A DNA stretch of 64,000 bases from Aristolochia californica. Taxonomy: Eukaryota > Streptophyta > Magnoliopsida > Piperales > Aristolochiaceae. Shown here piece by piece: positions 56,440 through 64,000 of the stretch. Numbering within the stretch: the stretch's first letter is position 1; every line of letters begins with the position of its first letter. A model generated the notes under the pieces. That model had not been told where the DNA came from. It searched no databases and saw only the letters and a program-made list of their open reading frames with translations. The position numbers were made by a program, and so were the translations under genes. The stretch is from NCBI GenBank assembly GCA_029961685.1, contig JARWKL010000014.1:22841952-22905951 (forward strand). The letters run 5' to 3'.

Positions 56440-57110
56440 ACAGTCCTATCATGAGGCCTTGAAGCATCCAGAATGGAAGGCGGCATTGGATGAAGAAATG
56501 CATGACTTATATAAGAATCAAACTTGGTACTTAGCCTCGCTCCCAAAAGGAAAAAAACTTGTCAGTTGTAAATGGGTTTTTTTTGCTTAAACATAACCCA
56601 GATGGGTCTGTTGCTCATGTTAAAGCTCAACTCTTTGCTAAAGGATACACTCAGTGCTATGGGATACATTATGAGGAGACATTCTCTCCTGTTGAAAAAT
56701 TAAATTCAGTATGTATCCTCTTATTTCTCGTGGCTAACTCATCATGGCTCGTATATCAACTTGATGTAAAGAATGCATTCTTAAATGGTGATATACTTGA
56801 GAAAATTTATATGGTTCAATCACCAGGTTATGTGGTTTAGGGGGAGTTGGAATGCTGATTACAAAAATCCTTATATGGGCTTAAACAGTCCCCTCGGGCT
56901 TGGTTTGATAAATTTAGCCTAGCGCTTCTACGGTTTGGATTTCATCGATGCTCGGTAGATCATTTGGTATATTTTAAAGATACCATCAAAGGAAAAATAT
57001 TATTAGTTGTATATGTTGATGATATTATCTTAACCGGGGATGATGCAGATAGCATACAAGAAGTGAAAAATATGATATGCTAGGAATTCAAAACTAATGA
57101 TCTAGGACTG
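56440..57110 (+). pseudogene. Element I reverse transcriptase
   Basis: EALKHPEWKAALDEEM, then KWVFFLKHNPDGSVAHVKAQL and FAKGYTQCYGIHYEETFSPVEKL, YQLDVKNAFLNGDILEKIYM. After a stop at about 56838 the frame continues GLKQSPRAWFDKF and LLVVYVDDIILTGDD with intact YVDD at about 57016-57027. The frame is mostly open with two or three lesions. Sister to the RT of M. Confidence 0.92.
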
Positions 57111-58862
57111 CTTAAGTATTTTTTGGGCATAGAAGTTATTCAATCCAAACATGGGATAATATTGTCTCAACGAAAATATATCTTGGACCTCCTCGAAGAA
57201 ACAGGATTGAAGGGGTGTCGACAAGTTGACACACCTATGGATACAAATGTAAAATTATGTGTAACGACTAGAGAAGATATTGATATTCATAAATATCAAA
57301 GACTAGTGGGAAAACTGATCTATGTCAATGTCACTAGACCAAACATATGATATGCTATAAGCGCGGTGAGTCAATTCATGCACAAACCACAACTTACCCA
57401 TAGGCAGGCATTAGAGTGATTAATACAATACCTAAAAGGAGCTTCGGGAAGAGGATTTCTTTATAAAAAACATGGGCACTTCAACATAGAATGTTGTGGA
57501 CTCAATAGCACACCGAGTCACACAACGAAGAAGACAACAACAACTCACTCAATAGGATTTAATTCTTATATTTCTTTGAGTAGGATTTATTTCTTATATT
57601 GTTTTAAGTAGGATTTATTTCTTATATTATTTTAAGTAGGAGTTATTTCTAATTACTTTATATGTAAGGGCATTATGGGGAATTATTGTAACCCTAACCC
57701 TAAAACTTCCTATTTAAGGGATAGGTATGAATGAAATAGGTAAGCTTTGATATTTTAGAATAACCTAGTCTAAACAGGTTGAGATCACCTCTTGATCTCG
57801 AGTTTAGGGTTTACTCCAAAAATTCAACCTATCCTTCACCCCCCATTGCCATCCATCTTCACCCAAATTCATCCTCCATCATCCATACTAAGAAAAGGAG
57901 CTTCCTGTCCCTTTTCCAAGCCCAACGACAGGGTGCTCCCTCTTCATCAACGTCAGCCACCATCAAGGGGTCTAACCCTCTTGACGATCAGCAAGTGGTG
58001 AAGGAGATTAATTGTTGTTCCTAAGCTTGGAGCCAGCAAGGAAAGATAGGATAATCATTCATGCACGTGGGCCAAGGCTTGCTACAAGCTAGGTGTACAT
58101 AGCCTACCTTGCTACAACCAAATCAAGGGATGAAACCCTGATTTCCGTGAGAAGAAAGAAAGGTATTCTCCTTACTTTATTCTGGTCAACATTGATGGCT
58201 TAACTTCATGTATTTAGCAATCAAGATATTGTATCCATCAAGTCTTGTCCACGTGAGAGAAAACCAGCAAGGAAGATTTTTGTTTACACTCATACCGAGT
58301 CCAGCAACTCAGTACCAGTGTTGGATTCACAAATCCCACGCCGTGTTACTCGATCCATGACTCGAGACCGTAACATAGAAGGCTTCTCAGATGCAGAATG
58401 GGTTGGATCACCTAATGATAGGAAGTCTACATTTGGATATTGCACTCTTGTTGGAGGGAACTTCGTTACTTGAAAAAGTAAGAAGCAAAATGTGGTTGCA
58501 AGATCTAGTGCCGAAGTAGAATACAAAGCTATGGCCCACACAGTTAGTGAACTCTTATTGATCAGGACCCTTCTTACCGAATTAGGATTTTATAAAAGAG
58601 GTTCCATGGGTCTACATTGTGATAACCAAGTAGCCATTCATATTACTTCAAATCCAGTCTTCCATGAAAGGACTAAACACATTGAGGTGGATTCTCACTT
58701 TATATGGAGAAGATTCAATCAGGAATAATCTCCCTCAAACATGTTTCATCTCAAAAGCAAGTAGCATATATCCTCACAAAACCAGTTACCTCTAAAATCC
58801 TATCCTTTATATGTGGCAAGCTGGTATCTATGGTGTTTTTTCTCCTCCAGCTTGAGGGGGAG
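57111..58862 (+). pseudogene. Element I RT end and RNase H, split by solo LTR J1
   Basis: 57123-57350: MGIEVIQSKHGIILSQRKYI, CRQVDTPMDTNVKLC, YQRLVGKLIYVNVTRPNI. RNase H begins at about 57440, breaks at 57491, resumes at 58376 (FSDAEWVGSPNDRKSTFGYC), with ARSSAEVEYKAMAHTVSELL, CDNQVAIHITSNPVFHERTKHIEVDSHFI and the end YILTKPV before the polypurine tract at 58849-58862. The RNase H catalytic D (SDAEW, in DAEW), E (AEVEY) and D (CDNQ) are present. Stops are few, consistent with a moderately young element. Confidence 0.9.
57492..58375 (+). mobile_element. Solo LTR J1 in RNase H of element I
   Basis: 884 bp TGTTGTGGACTC...CGTAACA flanked by exact TAGAA (57487-57491 and 58376-58380). It has CCTATTTAAGGGATAGG (TATA region, about 57710) and splice-like AGGTAAGC. 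Related to J2. Solo LTRs arise by recombination between the LTRs of a full element; no trace of the interior remains. The strand is chosen from the TATA region and similarity to J2. Confidence 0.92.
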
Positions 58863-59241
58863 TGTTGGAAGATGGGATCAAGCCCACAAGCTCAAGGCTA
58901 GTAAACCCACACGTCTAAGTGGTGGCATACGATTAAAATAGGATACTTTCCATAAAGATGGCATAAAGGTGTAAATACTTGTTCTTTTTATGTCTCTACT
59001 TTTATCAAGTTGTAGCCCTAAGGGCATTGTAAAGTTATAAATAAAGGCATTGGCTAAGAGGCAGAGCATTGAAGCTCTCCCTTCTTTTCTCAAGAAATTC
59101 ATCCAACCTCCCTCTTTACTTGGTCGGCACACCTTCTTCTCCCTTAATCCAAACTCTCTCCATCTTGGTTCTTGTCCTTCCCTCTCTTTTTCTTATTCTT
59201 CGTTGATCTAAAGTCCTCCCCATGGGATCCTAGATTCTACA
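58863..59241 (+). repeat. Element I 3' LTR
   Basis: 379 bp TGTTGGAAGATGGGATC...GATTCTACA. Collinear with the 5' LTR apart from small indels. Confidence 0.93.
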
Positions 59242-59345
59242 CTATTAAACCTAAATGTTTGAACCTTTTTATGAAGCCGAGTCTCCACCATAGTACAAAA
59301 CATATCAAATATGGGTGGGTTAGTCAACTTGATGCAGGACATCAA
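59242..59345 (-). pseudogene. Element M integrase, part right of element I
   Basis: Minus strand reads LTNPPIFDMFCTMVETRLHKKVQTFRFN and runs into the part left of element I (SAKEYFS at 52218). Functional copies have FKTF...IKTLRSDNAKEYF at this place. Beyond about 59345 no copia sequence is recognised, so M ends in a deletion or rearrangement. Confidence 0.75.
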
Positions 59346-59613
59346 CCTCAACTGCATTACTCAGTTCATCTTCTGATGCCGTTAGTGGGGCACCAGACTT
59401 CAAGTCACTTAGACTCCACGTTATAAATTATGGAATTTGGTTTTTGCCCCAAATTGCCAATCATTCAGATGAGATAAATGTCGGGGTTCGAACCATCTAC
59501 GTTTTTTTTTTCTTTCCCCTCTCTCTCCCGCATCCCCTATCTCGGTCTCTTCTCATTTTTATTTTTTTCGGCCTCTCTCCCGCACCCTCTCTCTCGTCTC
59601 CTTGCACCCCTGA
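59346..59613. other. Unassigned tract with 5' UTR-like pyrimidine stretch
   Basis: 59346-59490 unknown; a GGTTCGAACC palindrome at about 59489 looks like a Pol III B box but no A box or tRNA fold accompanies it. 59500-59613 is C/T-rich (CTCTCTCCCGCACC) and continues at 60427 after solo LTR J2. Confidence 0.4.
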
Positions 59614-59618
59614 GGTCT

Positions 59619-60426
59619 TGTTATGGACTCAGTAGCACATCTAGTTATACAAAGGAGGAGGACATGACTCACTGAGTCACTAGTTTAACTTTCATAATTT
59701 ATATTGCTTTCAGTTTAATTTTTCATTAATTATGTAATGATCAGGGATGTAGGGGCAGAATGGGTATTTTTAGCCCTAAACACTCTGACGTCAAAAACCC
59801 TATTTAAAGGGTAAGGAAATAAAAAATAGACAGGTCTCGAATTAGATTAAACAGGATTGGGAGTTCTCCTTGACGAGCTCCAAAGGTATGTGCTTGATTT
59901 GATCTTCATTCTTTTCATCTTGAATTCTGCTTGCATTAAGAGTGTTCTAGATCAAGAGAGGGAGAGAGTTAATTACTCCTTTCCGAAGTTTGAGAAGGGT
60001 TTGTAGCTCTTCTACGAACTAGCAGCAAGGAAGGAAGGATATTTCCTTCATTCCGAACAAGGAAGAGGAGGTGTTTTGGGTTGGATATTGCACAACAGAT
60101 TAATGAGGTAAATCTAACCTCTTTTCTGAGTATAGTAAGATTAGAATTCATATATTTTCTTACATTAGTCATAGCAGTGCTCAAGAGAGAAACCCTACAC
60201 CCTTGATGTGAATTCAAGAAGGGGTTCCATTGTTGGGGTCACGAACAGTACCTTGGATCTCCTAATTACGTAGTGGTTTAAGAAAAGGAAATGCCTTTTC
60301 AAGCCTCACGCTAATAGCAAGGGAAAAGAGAGTCTTGCATCATTATCTTGATCAAGAATGCTCTTGATGTGTTGGATCCACAAGGACTTTGCTGAGTTAC
60401 TAGATCTATGGCTAGGGATCATAATA
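59619..60426 (+). mobile_element. Solo LTR J2
   Basis: 808 bp TGTTATGGACTCAGTAGC...GGATCATAATA flanked by exact GGTCT (59614-59618, 60427-60431). Shares with J1 the start (TGTTRTGGACTCARTAGCAC) and end region (GTGTTGGATYCACAA...TACTMGATC), and the TATA region CCCTATTTAAAGGG. Inserted in the C/T-rich UTR-like sequence of a former gene. Confidence 0.92.
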
Positions 60427-60771
60427 GGTCTCTGATCCCTCTCTTCTCTCAAACTCGCTCTCAGGTTTCCATCTCTCTGGCCTTTGTCTCTCTGCGGCCT
60501 CCCTATCCCTTATCCCTCTCACTGTGAATGTCCTCTCGATGTCCTTCTCTCTATCTCGTACTTGCTCTCCCTCTAAACCTCCAACTCACTTCTCCTTCTC
60601 GCTATTCTCTTTTCCCCCAAAGATACCTTCAATTTCGTTCAATTTCCTCCATTTCGATTTCGATTTTCTTCAATTTTGACATTTGGGCATCAATTGCTTA
60701 ATTTCTACTTTGATTAGACATCAATTTCACCCTTTGGCATCGGTTTTCCAAAAATTTCAGAAGGTATGACT
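60427..60771 (+). other. C/T-rich UTR-like sequence, possible first-exon end
   Basis: CTCTCT-rich DNA followed by TTTCGATTTCGATTTTC and TTTCAGAAGGTATGAC near 60757-60770, which resembles a plant 5' UTR exon ending at a GTATGA donor. No start codon or coding exon is linked to it. It could be the 5' end of the gene whose remnant is at 61657, but no continuity can be shown. Confidence 0.35.
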
Positions 60772-61150
60772 AAACCCTAATTTTTTTATATTATATTAGT
60801 GTTGTATTCAATTTAATTTTAGTTTCAATAGCTAATTTGGGGTTATTTTTGCATAATTGTGGAATTTAGGGTTATGGTTTAGGGTTTAAATTCTTGACTA
60901 GGGTTATGGTTTGTTTTTAGGGTTTGGTGCTCGGTATTTAAGGGTTAAGTGTGCAAGGTTATGGATTTATGGTATTTTTAGGGTTTAGGCTATGGAATTA
61001 GGGTTTTTTTACAAAATGTTTTAGGGTTTAGGTTTATTGGGTGACAGGGTTTAGGGTTTAGGGTTATGGGCTTTTTGGGTTTTTAAGGTCTAGGGTTTTT
61101 TGTTTAAGTTCTGGAATCAGGGTTTAGGGTTTAGGGTTTATTAGGTTTTT
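60772..61150 (+). repeat. Degenerate interstitial TTTAGGG-like tract
   Basis: Dense AGGGTTTAGGG and GGGTTATGG words (about 60840-60990, 61020-61065, 61118-61145), the plant telomere repeat mixed with variants. It starts right after the donor-like GTATGAC and may be intronic. Too short and irregular for a telomere end. Confidence 0.7.
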
Positions 61151-61656
61151 TTAGTCCAGTTCAAAAAAGGCTGAGTCGCCTACACAGGAGTCCATTAGCC
61201 AACGAAACCCGATCTCAATCACTGATGAGGTACAGTTCGTAGTGACTGCGAAGTCATATGGGGCTCTACCATGGGTGTTCGGTGAATTTGCGCTTGATGT
61301 GTGTGTTTTTGCATTGTTTAGTGCATCTGCAGAAGTGAAAATAGTTTGATTACTTTTGAAATATTTTAGAATATTTTTGAGAATTTTTGAAGTGCTATGG
61401 AATGTTTTTGCCATGTGGTGAGGAGATTTGGGTGTTAAACACATGGTATTCTATTTTTTGTGGTTTGTGTTTCCGTGATGGGTTAAGTTTGTTTGATAAA
61501 GTTTTTTCCATGAGGACCATCTCAGATTTAGATTATAAATGGTTGTAAGAAGACAACAAACTGCTCGACCATATGACATTTGGACCTTCTATGATGACAG
61601 TAAAATGCTTGATCTCTTGGTCAAACAAGTCAATATAGGGAACAAGTTAACTAATG
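61151..61656. other. No feature recognised
   Basis: Unique-looking DNA between the TTTAGGG-like tract and the tryptophan synthase remnant. A minus ORF (61444-61151) has no recognisable domain. The upstream exons expected for tryptophan synthase beta are absent. Confidence 0.4.
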
Positions 61657-62092
61657 GGGTTTCATGCTGTAATTAGAAAGGAAACTCGAAAACAAGCAAG
61701 GGAGAAATGGGGTGGAAAGCCAGATGTTTTGGTTGCTTGTGTTGGTGGTGGATCAAATGCAATAGGACTCTTTCATGAGTTTGTTGAGGATACAAAGGTG
61801 AGGTTCATTGGTGTGGAGGCTGCAGGTTTTGGACTAGACAGTGGGAAGCATGCTGCTACTCTGACTAAAGGAGAGGTAAGGATTTGCCTAGGGGCATGAT
61901 ACAAGATGATGATGGGCAGATTGTTGAGCCTTATTCTATCAGTGTTGGGTAAGAGAAGTACTACAATTTATACCACTTTTTTAATTGCTTCATAATTGTA
62001 ATATTTTACTTATTTGGCTTTATTTCTTTTGTTTCACATAGCTTGGATTACCCTGGGGTAGGGCTAGAACACAGCTTTCTCAAGGATATTTG
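61657..62092 (+). pseudogene. TSB: Tryptophan synthase beta subunit fragment
   Basis: Exon 61657-61948 reads [65 protein letters not shown], including the GGGSNA loop that binds pyridoxal phosphate. A deletion of about 10 bases near 61890 shifts the frame; then DDDGQIVEPYSISVG is readable. A GT-AG intron (61949-62041) follows and 62042-62092 gives LDYPGVGLEHSFLKD before a stop. TSB makes tryptophan from indole and serine in the plastid; here the N-terminal two thirds with the catalytic lysine and the last about 90 residues are missing. A retained intron shows it came from genomic DNA duplication, not from mRNA. Confidence 0.9.
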
Positions 62093-62239
62093 ATGACTTG
62101 CATAATTTAACATATTTTATCACCTCTTTAATTTAAAACTTAGTCTAATTTTATTTATTTTTCATTGATTTTAGGTTTCATTGTTGTTATTTAAATGTTA
62201 TGTCAGATTTGAAGAAAATAAAGATTTAAATTTTATCAG

Positions 62240-63670
62240 TGCAATTTGAGGATAAAGATCTGGATCACTGGCTCGCTGGCGTGACTCAGGTGAGTCTGGG
62301 TCTTGGCAGGACAGGAAAGGCCCGGCTGATTAAATTGTTTCCTAACTTAGGAAACAATTTAATTTTTCTACAGTATCTTCTTCTTCCACCAAACAAAACT
62401 GAACTGAAGATCTCACCACCTTCCTCTTCGGAGGAAAACCAGAGACTCCCGATGGATAGCAACAGTGAAGATACGATCCAGAAACAGAAATGGAAAAATT
62501 AATCTGGTTGGTATCAATGTTTTGATATGCTCTTGGACGTGGAAGGCTGCAGGCGAGTTTTGACAGGGTCTTTACGAAAGGAACGAAGGAGCTTGAGGAT
62601 TCATTTTTTTTATTTTAAGGAAGAGGTAGGAGATTTCGGGGGGATCGGTTTTGAGCGAGTTCCATACATTGGACGGACGTTGGGGATCAAAGACGGGCAT
62701 AGAGGGGAGAGAAGGATAGTGAATATTTTCCTGGTGTTTTTGGAAGACGGGAGAAAAGGAAAGACAGGAGAGAAACACAGACATGAGAGAACGCTGAAAC
62801 AGAGAGCTGCAACTGCGAGGAGGCTGGGGACTCAGAACAACAACTGCAAAGACAGAAGAGAAACAGAGAGCTTGACTACGAGGATTTTTTTTCAGTGTTC
62901 ATTTTCCTTCCATTATTCTCAGAAAAATTATGGTGAATTCGTTGATGTTAAATTTAATTTTTAGCATAAAATAAATTTTATTTATTCTAGGAAAATGTTG
63001 TAATCATGTTCCTAACTATGCTTGATTTTCTATGCTAAATTAAAGTAATTCTTTCTTGGTTTATCTGATTTATTCTGAGTTTATTGCTTCTAGTTAACTG
63101 GCCATTAATTAGATGATTTTAATCTTATGATTGACTATCGAAAGAGGGAATTATAAGATAGATCTTGAATATTTCGGCATAGGTAAATATAGTGATTGAA
63201 AGACTTGTATGAACCTATGTAGTATTTAAATCATTAGTCTTATTGCTTTCTGGCTTTATTAATTTGCATACTCTTGTGTAAAATGATGAACAAGAATAAT
63301 TTCCAATTGACTATCGAAAGCGGCTTTTGGATGAATTAGAGATTTGCTAATAAACAGAAAGAATTAAATTAAATTAGTTACATGAGTAAAGCATAGTGAG
63401 GAATTAGGTGAAATCGGTTTCCTAGAAGTTTTATTTTCCATTAATTTGATGTTCAATTATCATTTTTCTTTTACTTTACGTATTTTTCTTTGAATTGATT
63501 TTATTTTGAATTGCAATTACAAAAATCTTAGTGACTTCTCTAGATAAAATAAAGATTAGTATAATTTTGGTATTTGTCAAAAGTAAGTTACCAATCCCTA
63601 AGGACGATACTCTTCTCATCACTTTACTATAAAATTTTGATACTGTGCACTTGCAGTTTTGCACCGATCA
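62240..63670 (+). repeat. 5' LTR of Athila/Tat-like gypsy element (left end uncertain)
   Basis: The right end is fixed by GCACCGATCA followed after six bases by the primer site. Text such as GACTATCGAAAG (twice, 63133 and 63311) is LTR-like. The left end could not be fixed: no TG with a matching copy is available because the 3' LTR lies outside. Open frames inside (62239-62502, 62527-62964) have no recognisable domain. Confidence 0.6.
62329..62363. repeat. 35-bp palindrome (17-bp arms, 1-bp centre)
   Basis: ATTAAATTGTTTCCTAA, C, then its exact reverse complement. It can form a strong hairpin. It sits in or just before the presumed start of the Athila-like 5' LTR. Confidence 0.95.
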
Positions 63671-63676
63671 AGTTTT

Positions 63677-63694
63677 TGGCGCCGTTGCTAGGGA
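63677..63694 (+). other. Primer binding site, tRNA-Asp type
   Basis: TGGCGCCGTTGCTAGGGA matches the complement of the plant tRNA-Asp 3' end (TGGCGCCGTTGCCGGGGA) in 16 of 18 positions, the usual primer of Athila/Tat-lineage Ty3/gypsy elements. Confidence 0.9.
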
Positions 63695-63823
63695 TTGATT
63701 TATTCTTATTTTTTTTCAATATCAATACAAAGTAATCTTGGTTTTAATTTAGAAGTTTATTTTTTTATATTATATATTTTTATTTTTTTTATTTTTGCTC
63801 TACTGGTGTGTTTTTGACTTTGG

Positions 63824-64000
63824 ATGGGCCGTGCTAGGTCTCGTGACATTGCTCATTTTGATCCGGAGATTGAAAAAACTCTTAGATCACGAAGAAAAAA
63901 TAAAATACTAGCCATGGCTGACGGACAACAGGATGCACAACCATGCATCTTGAAGGATTATGTACGACCAGTAGTGAATGAAAACTACTCGAGTATAAGA
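63824..64000 (+). CDS. Gypsy (Athila/Tat-like) gag, N-terminus, cut by window end
   Basis: Open for all 59 codons to the window edge: MGRARSRDIAHFDPEIEKTL, then RSRRKNK, MADGQQDAQ and LKDYVRPVVNENYSSI. The FDPEIEKTLR stretch near the start and an LKDY-like segment are typical for Athila/Tat gag proteins. The ATG is 130 bp after the primer site. Whether the element is intact cannot be judged. Confidence 0.8.
   Translation, partial: MGRARSRDIAHFDPEIEKTLRSRRKNKILAMADGQQDAQPCILKDYVRPVVNENYSSIR

Larger units (their letters stand above)
52219..59241 (+). mobile_element. Copia element I, full length, inserted in M integrase
   Basis: 7,023 bp, plus strand: 5' LTR 52219-52610, primer site 52611-52622 (TGGTATCAGAGC), leader with SMART3, gag, protease, integrase, RT, RNase H (split by solo LTR J1), polypurine tract AGCTTGAGGGGGAG, 3' LTR 58863-59241. 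Exact CTATT duplication (52214-52218, 59242-59246). Its LTR start (TGTTGGAAGATGGGCTCAAG) and polypurine tract are the same as in the non-autonomous elements C and E. Coding parts have several stops, so it is not autonomous now. Confidence 0.95.
38820..59345 (-). mobile_element. Copia element M, shattered host of the right nest
   Basis: Minus-strand copia whose parts are spread over 20 kb: 3' LTR 38820-39558, RNase H and RT 39559-41245, linker/integrase C-terminus 48691-49187, integrase 51995-52218 and 59242-about 59345. The pieces join across insertions: the frame at 52218 continues across the CTATT duplication of element I into 59242 (FCTMVETRLHKKVQTFRFN, then SAKEYFS). It was hit by H, G, I, a TRIM and a solo LTR. 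Everything 5' of the integrase middle (rest of integrase, protease, gag, 5' LTR) is missing at the right. Confidence 0.85.

Noticed and set aside
59470..59500. GGTTCGAACC near 59489 as a tRNA gene or SINE
   Set aside because: Only a B box; no A box at the right distance, no cloverleaf, no terminator.
60772..61150. TTTAGGG-like tract as a true chromosome end or fusion point
   Set aside because: Units are irregular, mixed with variants, and followed by ordinary sequence on both sides. An intronic degenerate repeat is simpler.
62239..62964. ORFs of 87 and 145 codons as host genes
   Set aside because: They lie in the presumed 5' LTR just upstream of a tRNA-Asp primer site, with no domain.

Overview
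The window is nuclear DNA from a flowering plant, species not determined. It has intron-containing genes, Arabidopsis-type TTTAGGG-like repeats, Ty1/copia and Ty3/gypsy LTR retrotransposons, L1-type LINEs, and TRIM/SMART elements primed by initiator tRNA-Met. By eye about four fifths is retrotransposon sequence, nearly all broken by stops, frameshifts and nested insertions. Only three host-gene traces are recognised: the 3' half of a CHIP-type U-box E3 ubiquitin ligase gene (18936-20269), a tryptophan synthase beta pseudogene (61657-62092), and a weak 97-codon orphan ORF with a promoter-like upstream region (3844-4137).

Layout. 1-1867 is the 3' half of a LINE. 1868-4784 is low in repeats and holds the orphan ORF and two exon-like minus-strand segments. 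4785-18400 is a nest on the minus strand: copia element A is split by complete copia element B (6926-15262). B was hit by a composite SMART element carrying a captured, internally deleted copia gag-pol piece (10008-10736), and by a second SMART (12123-14444). That SMART received non-autonomous LTR element C (12130-14118). A also carries a 5'-truncated LINE (15806-16080). A in turn abuts a plus-strand copia tail (18401-18900) just upstream of the CHIP exons.

21106-31510 holds two same-orientation pieces of a SIRE/Maximus-like element, called K, whose LTRs are packed with TGATCGATCA-type motifs. A complete copia (L, 24075-29586) is inserted in the second piece. 31511-34900 is AT- and TC-rich with no recognised gene. 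34900-38819 is a third K-like tract with a decayed accessory ORF.

38820-59345 is copia element M (minus strand), shattered by a truncated element H (which itself received D and E), by G, and by the 7-kb copia I. I carries a SMART and a solo LTR. A TRIM with a tRNA-like B box and a solo LTR also lie in M. 59346-62230 is gene-derived sequence with a solo LTR, a TTTAGGG-rich tract and the tryptophan synthase remnant. The right edge is the 5' end of an Athila/Tat-like gypsy element (tRNA-Asp primer site, start of gag).

Element boundaries rest on TG...CA termini, primer binding sites, polypurine tracts and 5-bp target duplications read directly from the sequence. Exact duplications were found for C, D, E, I, L, two SMARTs and two solo LTRs. 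The nesting gives a relative insertion order. No CRISPR, operon, rRNA gene or intact tRNA gene was seen. The most unusual items are the SMART with a captured copia fragment, the non-coding LTR family (C, D, E and probably G, H) whose LTR start and polypurine tract match copia element I, and the GATC-rich K LTRs.
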